A stretch of DNA of 14,023 nucleotides, taken from assembly GCA_030374735.1 (NCBI GenBank), contig JASCIV010000697.1, positions 1 to 14,023 of the forward strand. The letters are read 5' to 3'. Both the position numbers and the translations under genes were made by a program. The notes under the pieces are model-generated. The model was not told where the DNA came from and ran no database searches. It was given only the letters and a program-made list of their open reading frames with translations. Positions 1 through 6,337 of this stretch are shown piece by piece (position 1 is the stretch's first letter; each line of letters opens with the position of its first letter). This stretch comes from Gracilaria caudata. Taxonomy: Eukaryota > Rhodophyta > Florideophyceae > Gracilariales > Gracilariaceae.

Positions 1-51
1 CCCCCCCCTCGTCCCATCGCCCCCACTCCCAGCCCCGTCTCCACCCCCGCC

Positions 52-1146
52 ATGGCTTTCGCACAGACGCTTCTGCGCAAGATGCGCTCCGACTCCATCT
101 CCGACAAGCACTACTACGACATCTTCTTCGTGGTGCAGTCGCGCCACCGCGACGGCACCCCCTCCGAGACGCGCCTCGGCGCGCACCGCGTCGTGCTCTC
201 CGCGCTCTCCGACACCTTCGAGTCGTGCTGCAACGCCGTGCCCAACCAGCCGCACTCCGAGATCCTCGTCACCGACTGCAGCGCCGCCGCCGTGCGCGAG
301 GCGCTGCAGATCGTGTACGGCGGTGAGATGACCGACTCGCAAAACTCCATCGTACTCGCGCTGGAAGTGTGGCATTTCGGCGTGCTTTTCAACGTCGAAT
401 ACCTCATTCAACTCGCGCGTTCCACCTGTCTGGAGAAGCTTTCCACCGAAAATTGTCTGCGCATTCTGGATTTTGCGGTCAGCGTGGACGACCAAAACGT
501 CGTGGAGCAGCTGCAGAATTACACCGCCGACAACGCCAATTTCGCGCATGTGATTGCGTCGCCGCACTTCAATCGGCTCTCGTTCGACGTCATCGCCGCG
601 CTGCCGCGCCCGGGAAAGGGCGAGTGCGCGTGGCCCGAGATCCTCACCTTTGAAAAGGTTTGGTTTGACGCGCTCATCAAGTGGCTTGAAAACGCGCTCA
701 ACGAAGCGGCGGAGAAACAGCCCAAATCCAAAGTGGACACTGTACCGCTGATCCGCAAGGTGCTCGACCTCGTCGACTTCACGCGCATGAAGACTCACGA
801 GTTGCGCGAAGTGTCCACCAACGCCATCGCCGTGCAATGCGCGTCGTTCTCGCCGGGGCTCGTATCCGTGTTGCTCACGCGCTCGGAGCAGTTGGAGAGC
901 ACAATTTTGGAGCGTAACATCGACCTGGATGTGATCGGGCAGAAGTACCAACAGGCGCTGTGCGACGCCGACGAGGCCGATAGGAAATCGCGTAGCGCCG
1001 CCGAGAAGCTGGAGAAGGTGCAGACGGCCAAGCTGTCGCTCGAAAGGCGCTTCGACGATGTGCGCAGGAAGAAGTCGCCGAACAGTCGCGCGCCGCCCGC
1101 CAACGCCGCGCGCCGAAAGGTAAGTGGCACTTCCACCATCATTTGA
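52..1146 (+). CDS. BTB/BACK-domain protein with C-terminal coiled coil
   Basis: BTB proteins usually act as substrate adaptors for CUL3 ubiquitin ligases. In the 364-residue frame, residues about 20-125 read as a BTB/POZ fold: YYDIFFVVQS, then the conserved D/H-type stretch LGAHRVVLSALSDTFES, a central beta segment (SEILVTDCS), and VREALQIVYGGEM. Residues about 125-280 fit a BACK-like helical region (LSTENCLRILDFAVS, then LDLVDFTRMKTHELREVS). No Kelch repeats follow. Instead, residues about 280-345 are a charged, probably coiled-coil tail ending in a basic Arg/Lys/Pro segment. The start is an ATG in a GCCATGG context after a C-rich leader. A donor-like GTAAGT at 1120, in phase 0, suggests the last eight codons may be intronic; the spliced protein would then end with an exon at 1261-1344. 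The family is clear, but the target is unknown. Confidence 0.85.
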   Translation: MAFAQTLLRKMRSDSISDKHYYDIFFVVQSRHRDGTPSETRLGAHRVVLSALSDTFESCCNAVPNQPHSEILVTDCSAAAVREALQIVYGGEMTDSQNSIVLALEVWHFGVLFNVEYLIQLARSTCLEKLSTENCLRILDFAVSVDDQNVVEQLQNYTADNANFAHVIASPHFNRLSFDVIAALPRPGKGECAWPEILTFEKVWFDALIKWLENALNEAAEKQPKSKVDTVPLIRKVLDLVDFTRMKTHELREVSTNAIAVQCASFSPGLVSVLLTRSEQLESTILERNIDLDVIGQKYQQALCDADEADRKSRSAAEKLEKVQTAKLSLERRFDDVRRKKSPNSRAPPANAARRKVSGTSTII

Positions 1147-1171
1147 TCGCGCGCGCGCGCGATCAAATGAT
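1138..1171. repeat. 34-bp perfect palindrome with a CG-alternating core
   Basis: Every base from 1138 to 1154 pairs with its partner from 1171 back to 1155. The core is 14 bases of alternating C and G (1148-1161), flanked by GATC and then by ATCATTT/AAATGAT arms. It spans the TGA stop (1144-1146) of the unspliced BTB frame and lies between two convergent genes. It could extrude as a cruciform, form a very stable RNA hairpin, or adopt Z-DNA in the core. Confidence 0.9.
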
Positions 1172-1179
1172 TAAAACAT

Positions 1180-1215
1180 TTTCTCTTTTTTTCTTTTCTT
1201 TTCTTTTCTTTTCTC
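1180..1215. repeat. TTTTC-type pyrimidine microsatellite
   Basis: This is an almost pure T/C run with about five TTTTC units. It lies downstream of both convergent genes 1 and 2. Read on the plus strand it could be the polypyrimidine tract of the candidate intron. Read on the minus strand it gives an A/G-rich 3' end for the F-box gene. Confidence 0.85.
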
Positions 1216-1290
1216 ACATATTTTGTTTGTTGTTCGTGCGTGTGCCGAAACACCGCATAGCCGCAGTCCGTGTTGCGCACCAGCTCCACG

Positions 1291-2247
1291 CTATTCCAAA
1301 AGTTTCGGAGCAGGATTAATTCGAAAGGGGATCAGCCCACGTAACGCCAAGTCTGGAACTTCGTCGCACCCGAGACCCTCTGCGCACTTGTGCAGCTGCT
1401 CAAGTCCCGCGCGCATCCATTGCTCCGTGTGCTCCATGCTCGACATGCTTGACCTTACTCTCTCCACCATCTCTTTTTCGCTTGCTTTCAGATTCATCAC
1501 GCTCTCCTTCATGCCTGCTCGGTAGCTCGCCCATACCGTGTTCCACGTCACCTCACACGCACGCGCAAATGAGTTTCCGTCGAGACGTTTATGCTGTCGA
1601 CGTTTCCACTCTTCGACTGGCGCCACTACTTCTCGCAGCTTGGCGCGGTTTGCCATCAACACCAGCGTGAACACGGTGAGAACGGTTGTGGCCGATGTAT
1701 CTCCATAATCTTGTACGCGAATTGAACGTAGCTGTGTGCAGTTAAACAGACTTGTAAAGAATAACGATTGGCAGTCGATGCCACTCACATGTAAACATTG
1801 TAACCGTGCTCCAGTGTTTGTGAACAATCTGCCCAGCAACATTTTCTCCAGCTGAGTGAATCGCTGCTCGCCATACGGTTCGCCCACAACGTTGAGCGTC
1901 AGCTGTTCCACGTTCTGAGCAGGAAGCAGCCATTTGAGGAATCCGAACATCACAGAGCGGTCGACCGTGGCATGCAACACGCGCAACTGGTCCGAGGCGT
2001 GTGGGCCGAGGATCTTGACGCTCGGCCAAATCGGAGTGCTTTTGAGCTGCAACCCTGATATCACGCGGAACATGGCGCGCCGCAGCGCGTGGCTGGTGCG
2101 TGAGAGGTACACCACGGTGCTTAGCTGTTGTGCGTTGTCTGTGAGAATTGCGCGTTTGCCATCGCCAAGCGCGTAGAGCGCGATGCGCTCAAGCGCTTCG
2201 TCAGGCAGGCTGAGAAGCGATGCTGCTTTCATTGCTTTGGTCTTCAT
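1291..2247 (-). CDS. F-box-like protein with leucine-rich middle
   Basis: F-box proteins are the substrate receptors of SCF (SKP1-CUL1) ubiquitin ligases. Residues about 10-62 fit an F-box: SLLSLPDEALERIALYAL, then LSTVVYLSRTSHALRRAMF, matching the LP-x-E-x-L-x-x-I opening and the later helix with VS/LSRTSHALRR. Residues about 85-200 have irregular leucine-rich segments (VEQLTLNVVGE, LQCLHVSGID, CTQLRSIRVQDYGD), as in F-box/LRR proteins. The C-terminal third is charged and helical, without a recognised domain. The ATG at 2247 is the first in frame; a second at codon 6 is possible. Length is 318 residues. The substrate cannot be told. Its neighbour across the convergent junction is a BTB adaptor. 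Confidence 0.65.
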   Translation of the reverse strand: MKTKAMKAASLLSLPDEALERIALYALGDGKRAILTDNAQQLSTVVYLSRTSHALRRAMFRVISGLQLKSTPIWPSVKILGPHASDQLRVLHATVDRSVMFGFLKWLLPAQNVEQLTLNVVGEPYGEQRFTQLEKMLLGRLFTNTGARLQCLHVSGIDCQSLFFTSLFNCTQLRSIRVQDYGDTSATTVLTVFTLVLMANRAKLREVVAPVEEWKRRQHKRLDGNSFARACEVTWNTVWASYRAGMKESVMNLKASEKEMVERVRSSMSSMEHTEQWMRAGLEQLHKCAEGLGCDEVPDLALRGLIPFRINPAPKLLE

Positions 2248-2560
2248 GCCCCTCGAATGCTTGCAGATGTAAACGAAGGGCGCGTGTGGAGGTGGGGACG
2301 CTCAGAGCGTCACGTTCTTGTTGTCCACTGCGCATTCGACGGCGCGTGGCTTTGTGGCAAGTCCCACCATGGGACCAGCCAAAAATTACTATTTTTGATG
2401 ATTGTTTGATCCGAGTCATGGGAATAGCGTTTCCCAACCGTGGTGCCACAGCTCGTTTGTCTGCACGTGCTTCTACTCGTCTTCCTGCCACTGCGCGAAC
2501 TCCCTCTGAGAGTGTCATCTCAAACTTCGACTCCACCGATACACATTGAGCACCGTCGTG
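2248..2560. promoter_or_regulatory. divergent promoter region of F-box gene and OLA1 with four short inverted repeats
   Basis: This 313-bp gap separates two divergent starts, so both promoters must lie here. Four inverted repeats are clustered: 2297-2311 (GACGCTC-A-GAGCGTC), 2361-2375 (GTCCCA-CCA-TGGGAC), 2381-2396 (AAAAAT-TACT-ATTTTT) and 2419-2436 (TGGGAA-6 nt-TTCCCA). A CACGTG hexamer is at 2464-2469. Two upstream ATGs in good context (2369 and 2418) start short frames ahead of OLA1. No TATA box is convincing. Confidence 0.55.
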
Positions 2561-3751
2561 ATGGCTCCGAAGAAGAAAACAGATGGCGCTCCAGCTCCCA
2601 AGAAGTTCCTAGGCCGATTCTCCCACAACCTCAAGATGGGCATTGTGGGACTTCCCAACGTCGGCAAGAGTACTTTCTTCAACACGCTCACAAAGAAGAG
2701 CGTTCCAGCTGAGAATTTTCCGTTTTGCACCATCGAACCGAACGAAGCGCGTGTGACAGTACCAGACGATCGTTTCGACTGGCTTTGCGATCACTGGAAG
2801 CCCGCTTCAAGCGTCTCTGCCTACCTTGAGGTGTGGGACATAGCTGGCTTGGTGAAGAACGCCAATCAGGGCGAAGGCCTTGGGAACTCGTTTCTGTCAA
2901 ACATTCAAGCTGTGGATGGCATCTTTCACATGTGCCGAGCGTTTTCCGATCCGGATGTCACCCATGTGGAGGGCGAGGTGGACCCCATCAGAGACTTGAA
3001 TATTATTGCTGATGAGCTGAGACTCAAGGACTTGAGCCGACTGGAAAAGCTTCTCGAGGATGCTGAACAAAAAGTGGCCCGAGCAGGAAATAAATGTCCA
3101 AAGGATCTGAAGGAAACTCGCGATGCTCTTGCCAAGGCAAAGAAGTGTTTGGAGGAAGACAAACTTCCGCTTCGAGTCATAGATTGGACTAATGCGGAAG
3201 TGGAAGTACTCAATGAGCACATGTTCCTCACGGCCAAGCCTGCTATCTATCTAGTGAACGTTAGTGAAAAGGATTACATTCGAAAGAAGAACAAGTGGCT
3301 TGGACGCATTAAGGAATGGGTGGATAAACAATCAGGCGAAATGATTGTTCCGTTTTCTGCTGCTTTTGAAGAAAAATTGGTCGACATGGAAATGAATGCC
3401 GGAAAGGAAGCAATGGATGAGTATCTGAAGGAAGTGGGAGTAGGGAGTGCGTTGGACAAGATTGTAAAAGCAGGATACAAGGCATTGAGATTGATCTACT
3501 TTTTCACAGGTGGACAGGATGAGGTGAAATGTTGGACCATTCGGCATGGCACTCTTGCACCACAAGCGGCGGGTACAATTCATACAGATTTCGAGAAGGG
3601 CTTTGTGTGTGCCGAGGTGATGAAGTACCATGACTTCAAGGAACTGGGTTCAGAATCTGCTGTCAAGGCACGCGGTAAATTGAAGCAGAACGGAAAATTA
3701 TATCAAGTGGAAGATGGTGACATTATATTCTTTAAGTTTGGGCGAACGTGA
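2561..3751 (+). CDS. OLA1: Obg-like ATPase 1 (YchF/OLA1 family)
   Basis: OLA1/YchF is a cytosolic, ribosome-associated P-loop NTPase that prefers ATP over GTP and acts in translation and stress responses. The 396-residue product equals the human length and aligns end to end by eye. The Walker A/G1 motif GLPNVGKST is at residues 30-38. G3 is DIAGLV at 93-98, with a hydrophobic residue where Ras-type GTPases have the catalytic Gln. G4 is NVSE at 233-236 instead of NKxD, the change that explains ATP preference. The middle (about 130-215) is the helical coiled-coil insert. The C-terminal TGS domain (about 305-390) contains FFTGGQDEVKCWTIR, APQAAGTIHTDFEKGF and EDGDIIFFKF. The start is the ATG at 2561, giving MAPKKK as in homologues. 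A TTG five codons upstream is in frame but not a credible eukaryotic start. Confidence 0.98.
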   Translation: MAPKKKTDGAPAPKKFLGRFSHNLKMGIVGLPNVGKSTFFNTLTKKSVPAENFPFCTIEPNEARVTVPDDRFDWLCDHWKPASSVSAYLEVWDIAGLVKNANQGEGLGNSFLSNIQAVDGIFHMCRAFSDPDVTHVEGEVDPIRDLNIIADELRLKDLSRLEKLLEDAEQKVARAGNKCPKDLKETRDALAKAKKCLEEDKLPLRVIDWTNAEVEVLNEHMFLTAKPAIYLVNVSEKDYIRKKNKWLGRIKEWVDKQSGEMIVPFSAAFEEKLVDMEMNAGKEAMDEYLKEVGVGSALDKIVKAGYKALRLIYFFTGGQDEVKCWTIRHGTLAPQAAGTIHTDFEKGFVCAEVMKYHDFKELGSESAVKARGKLKQNGKLYQVEDGDIIFFKFGRT

Positions 3752-3790
3752 GCATTGTATTGCCGAATGTGTGAAGCAGAGTGGTTGATA

Positions 3791-3849
3791 GGCTGCGAAG
3801 ACCAAAACCCCCTCAAGTGCTGAGGGGTTCCGTACCCTTATAGCAGTCC
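3791..3849. repeat. nested hairpin downstream of OLA1
   Basis: An outer stem pairs GGCTGC (3791-3796) with GCAGTCC (3843-3849), with one bulged T. Inside it is a perfect 7-bp hairpin, CCCCTCA (3809-3815) with TGAGGGG (3821-3827), around a 5-base loop. It lies 40 bases after the OLA1 stop, so it is probably in the 3' UTR, but it could belong to a small RNA. Confidence 0.5.
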
Positions 3850-3914
3850 AAGTCGAACTATTCTCCAGCTGCATCAGGTATTAGGTCACGTCGTTCATAC
3901 ATAGGAACGTTTCT

Positions 3915-3920
3915 AATAAA
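3915..3920 (+). terminator. AATAAA polyadenylation signal candidate for OLA1
   Basis: A canonical AATAAA occurs 164 bases after the OLA1 stop codon, downstream of the hairpin. It is the only canonical hexamer I noticed in this 3' region. Use of this hexamer in the organism is assumed, not shown. Confidence 0.4.
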
Positions 3921-3987
3921 GCACACCGCATCGTATTTTGAGTATGCATCACGTTGAAGCCATTATCGTTGTGCCCTCAGCAACCAC

Positions 3988-4210
3988 ATGTTGAGTGGCG
4001 TAAGGTGTTGTCGATACCGTGACGGAGATATACTGTGAACGTTTTGCTAACGGCTTCACTGAAAACTCTCATGGACTTACCGTCGTTTCTTCACAAGTCT
4101 ACAAGATTGTAATCTTCGCAATAGCTGTTGCCGCCGGTTTCAGCGTGTTCTTTCGCCAGCATTTGCCACCCAATCCGTGCAAAAGCCATTTGCTTAAACG
4201 AGGTGAATGA
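3988..4210 (+). CDS. possible spliced micro-protein with one membrane segment
   Basis: A frame with no ATG runs from just after a TAA at 4001-4003 to a TGA at 4208-4210. It encodes a hydrophobic helix (KIVIFAIAVAAGFSVFF) followed by a Pro/Lys/His tail. The TAA lies inside a donor-like GTAAGG (4000-4005). Joining ATG-TTG-AGT-GGC (3988-3999) to 4106 removes 4000-4105, which has a CTAAC branch-like motif (4047-4051) and ends in ACAAG. The result would be a 38-residue single-pass protein. The weakness is that an earlier AG at 4096-4097 would give a stop. I do not recognise the protein. Confidence 0.25.
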
Positions 4211-4274
4211 ATGTGACAAGATGAAAAGGAGTTTTGAAATCTTATCATTGTTACGTTTGTCTTATCGAATGGCG

Positions 4275-4287
4275 TTTTCGCGCCAAA
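4275..4287. promoter_or_regulatory. E2F-type binding site
   Basis: The sequence TTTTCGCGCCAAA matches the classical E2F/DP site (TTTSSCGC and its palindromic form). It is about 145 bp upstream of the PsbQ-like start, on the proximal promoter or leader side. E2F couples nuclear and plastid cell-cycle genes in red algae, so a site here is plausible. Binding is not shown. Confidence 0.4.
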
Positions 4288-4429
4288 GGAGCTATTTCCG
4301 CCAGGTCCACGTTTCACATTCACGCAGCGCCACAACCGAAGTCGAGCTCGCGAGGGTCAATCTGCTTCACACGCATCACCAAAGTTCGCACTGCACACCC
4401 ATCGCCCGCCTTCGCTTCCGAACGTCGTC

Positions 4430-5074
4430 ATGATGCATCGCACGTCTTCACCAACAGCCTTCTGCACGTGCGTCGTCCCGGGCCCCACGGCGCGCACCCA
4501 GTCGACAGCACCGTCCACGTGCCGCGCACAGCGCCATCCCCCGAGTCCGCACCCCATCTCCCGTCGCCACCTGTTGCAGACGCTCCCCCTGCTCCCCCTC
4601 GCTGCTCTGCCACTCGAAGCGCGCGCCGCGCCGCCTCTCGACCAGTCTGTAGCGCCCATACTCATGTGTCGCAAGATAATGACGCCCGTAAAGAGGTACA
4701 TTCGCGAGGGCGCCTGGGACAAGGGTCGCACTAACGTCAACTACTGCACGCGCGTGCTCGCACTTCGGAAGAATATGAAGATTGTGGCTGAGCAACTGCG
4801 CGGCGATGCTTACTATGATGCGCTTGACATAGCTGCTGATCTAGACAACACCATGACACAGCTAGATGCTAGCTTGTACACACCGCTTTTCATACCTGCT
4901 GATGAAGGCGTCAGCGTAGAACAAGCAAAGTACCAAAAACAAGCATCAAACTACTACGCCGAGGCAGTCGATTACATCGACACCTTTTTGACCAAAGTGC
5001 CTACCGACATCTTAGACCGCGCTCGTGGCAAGGCTGCAGCGGCAAAGTACGAAATTTCCTTTGAGGACGAATAA
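4430..5074 (+). CDS. psbQ': Tat-targeted PsbQ-family thylakoid lumen protein (PsbQ'-like)
   Basis: PsbQ-family proteins are extrinsic lumenal subunits that stabilise the oxygen-evolving side of photosystem II; red algae carry the PsbQ' form. The 214-residue product has a bipartite plastid presequence. Residues 1-42 are a Ser/Thr/Pro/Arg-rich transit region. They are followed by a twin-arginine motif (SRRHLLQ, RR at 45-46), a hydrophobic stretch (TLPLLPLAALP) and an ARA-type lumenal cleavage site near residue 66. The mature part of about 148 residues is helical and fits a four-helix bundle (VKRYIREGAWDKGRTNVNY, YYDALDIAADLDNTM, then a last helix pair). The fold resembles PsbQ and the related diatom Psb31 proteins, which I cannot separate by eye. 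The ATG is doubled at 4430 and 4433. AATAAA overlaps the stop codon. The gene converges on FTase alpha. Confidence 0.65.
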   Translation: MMHRTSSPTAFCTCVVPGPTARTQSTAPSTCRAQRHPPSPHPISRRHLLQTLPLLPLAALPLEARAAPPLDQSVAPILMCRKIMTPVKRYIREGAWDKGRTNVNYCTRVLALRKNMKIVAEQLRGDAYYDALDIAADLDNTMTQLDASLYTPLFIPADEGVSVEQAKYQKQASNYYAEAVDYIDTFLTKVPTDILDRARGKAAAAKYEISFEDE

Positions 5075-5075
5075 A
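5070..5075 (+). terminator. AATAAA overlapping the PsbQ-like stop codon
   Basis: The hexamer AATAAA spans the TAA stop (5072-5074). If used, cleavage would fall 10-30 bases downstream, inside the last codons of the convergent FTase alpha gene. The 3' UTR would then be extremely short and antisense to its neighbour. Confidence 0.4.
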
Positions 5076-5081
5076 AAGTTG

Positions 5082-6161
5082 TTACTGCTCCTCGCACTTT
5101 TCGCTAATGCTCTGCCAGTACCTTTCTCGGATCCAGTCGTATTTTGCGAGAAACTCACAGTGCTTCTTCACCTCTTCATTGCCCCTTTTCAGAGGACCGT
5201 ACACCAACATCCTTCTTGCAGGCAAACACCTTTGATCGTCCACAAGTGTTTGGTACACCGCATCCAGTGCCAACTCTGATCCAACTCCTCGTTCACACAG
5301 AGCTCTTATAAAGTTCCACACCGCCTCATTCTTGCTAGCTTTTCTCATCACGTGCAGAGCGTATTTCATTTCCTGCTCACCCCGACGCTCAAGTGCATCA
5401 GTGGTTGTGAGCACCATCCAACGATGATTCCAAGCCGAATTGTTGCGTATATCCCGGCTGATGTACCATTCCGTAGAGTGTAGTTCGCCATCTGTGAGTC
5501 CTTTCCGAACGAGCCATGCGCGATGTGCCCAAGCGTGATAGTTTTTCTCGTCTTCTGCCAGCACAATGTCGGTAAATTCTCGTTCGTGCTGAAGTCCAAA
5601 ATGAGTGGCGCTGTAGCGTCGATACTCCCAGGCCTGGTAGTTCTTGGCGTTCTCATTAATAATTGAGCCACAATAGGCCATTTCCTTTTCCCACACGGAC
5701 TTGTCCTTCTCCGCCAGAACTTCAGCAGACTGGCGTCGAAGAAGCCACGCAGTCGGATTCCCACTGTTGTGTTCAATCGCCACAGCGGCTAGCTCCTGGG
5801 TGCGTGCACCTCTTTCGGATGTCTTCATCACGGCGTGCATCAACGCGTACACGTGAGGAACGGACGAAGGCTCCTCAAGCCGTAGAATTTTTGAAGGATA
5901 TATTGGAGTGTAGTGTACATCAGGAAACGAGGAGATGATGGGATGAAGCTGCACCGGCTTCTGCGGCTGGCCGTTTTGGGTCATCTCGAAACAAAAATGG
6001 TCGTCTTCGGCTTCAACAGATGCAATAGTTCGTTCTCTTCGGCGGCTTGCGAATACACAACTCGTGGACACCTTTTCGGTGAAGCGGACGCGCTCCGTGC
6101 GAGGCTCAAGAGCATTGCAAATCTGATCAACGTCAGATTCTGTTACACGTGCTGCCAGCAT
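5082..6161 (-). CDS. FNTA: protein farnesyltransferase / geranylgeranyltransferase-I alpha subunit
   Basis: This is the shared alpha subunit of protein farnesyltransferase and geranylgeranyltransferase I, which attach isoprenoids to C-terminal CaaX cysteines in the cytosol. Five PPTA helical-hairpin repeats are visible in the 359 residues: NPTAWLLRR (135-143), NYQAWEYRR (174-182), NYHAWAHRAW (207-216), NNSAWNHRW (240-248) and NEAVWNFIR (278-286). The KNYHAW segment (K206, Y208) matches the alpha-subunit lysine and tyrosine that sit at the active site in the mammalian enzyme. The segment TPIYPSKILRLEEPS (85-99) matches the start of the conserved domain. The first 80 or so residues are an unrelated polar extension replacing the proline-rich N-terminus of animals. 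RabGGT alpha is unlikely because no LRR follows. The stop is 7 bp from the PsbQ-like stop. Confidence 0.93.
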   Translation of the reverse strand: MLAARVTESDVDQICNALEPRTERVRFTEKVSTSCVFASRRRERTIASVEAEDDHFCFEMTQNGQPQKPVQLHPIISSFPDVHYTPIYPSKILRLEEPSSVPHVYALMHAVMKTSERGARTQELAAVAIEHNSGNPTAWLLRRQSAEVLAEKDKSVWEKEMAYCGSIINENAKNYQAWEYRRYSATHFGLQHEREFTDIVLAEDEKNYHAWAHRAWLVRKGLTDGELHSTEWYISRDIRNNSAWNHRWMVLTTTDALERRGEQEMKYALHVMRKASKNEAVWNFIRALCERGVGSELALDAVYQTLVDDQRCLPARRMLVYGPLKRGNEEVKKHCEFLAKYDWIRERYWQSISEKCEEQ

Positions 6162-6337
6162 GATGCACCTGCTCTGCTTTTCTATTTTCTATTTACGGTT
6201 CATGTATGCGTATGAAAGAGAGCATGGCGCATTCCGGATCACGAAGGGTGCGTTGCGTCGTCGCGGGGGGTTGAATGGGTCGCGGGATCGTCGCGCACGG
6301 CAACGAGTGATGCTCCGCTGGGCGAGCTGTCTGAGCG
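6162..6337. promoter_or_regulatory. divergent promoter of FTase alpha and RPC5
   Basis: Only 176 bp separate two divergent ATGs, so this short gap must carry both promoters. The left part is T-rich (6175-6195) and the right part is rich in CG and GTCGCG motifs. I see no TATA box, E2F site or G-box. Confidence 0.5.

Larger units (their letters stand above)
1120..1260 (+). other. candidate spliceosomal intron at the 3' end of the BTB gene
   Basis: A consensus donor (AAG then GTAAGT) lies at 1117-1125, exactly between codons. It is followed by a long TTTTC-rich pyrimidine tract (about 1180-1215). No AG dinucleotide occurs from about 1124 until CATAG at 1259-1260. A second AG, in the same frame, ends at 1266. 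Splicing at either AG opens a short frame of about 27 codons that stops with TAA at 1342-1344. No strong branch-site consensus is visible; CTCAC at 1213-1217 is a weak option. The new exon would overlap the end of the minus-strand F-box gene. This is inference from splice signals only. Confidence 0.45.
3752..4429. other. intergenic region between OLA1 and the PsbQ-like gene
   Basis: This gap of about 680 bp is the longest in the window. It holds the OLA1 3' end with an AATAAA, a nested hairpin, a possible spliced micro-gene, an E2F-like site, and a 54-codon upstream frame (ATG 4269 to TGA 4431-4433) whose stop overlaps the PsbQ-like ATG. I found no convincing tRNA. Confidence 0.6.

Noticed and set aside
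2546..2560. OLA1 start at an upstream TTG
   Set aside because: The ATG at 2561 gives the family-typical MAPKKK start and a length equal to the human protein.
3772..3868. tRNA-like region (an A-box-like GCAGAGTGGTTGATAGG and a TCGAA element)
   Set aside because: No T-arm stem or acceptor stem pairs on either strand, and no anticodon arm of the right length can be drawn.
4019..4210. 63-codon frame starting from GTG
   Set aside because: There is no ATG in this frame; only the spliced version is kept, as a low-confidence candidate.
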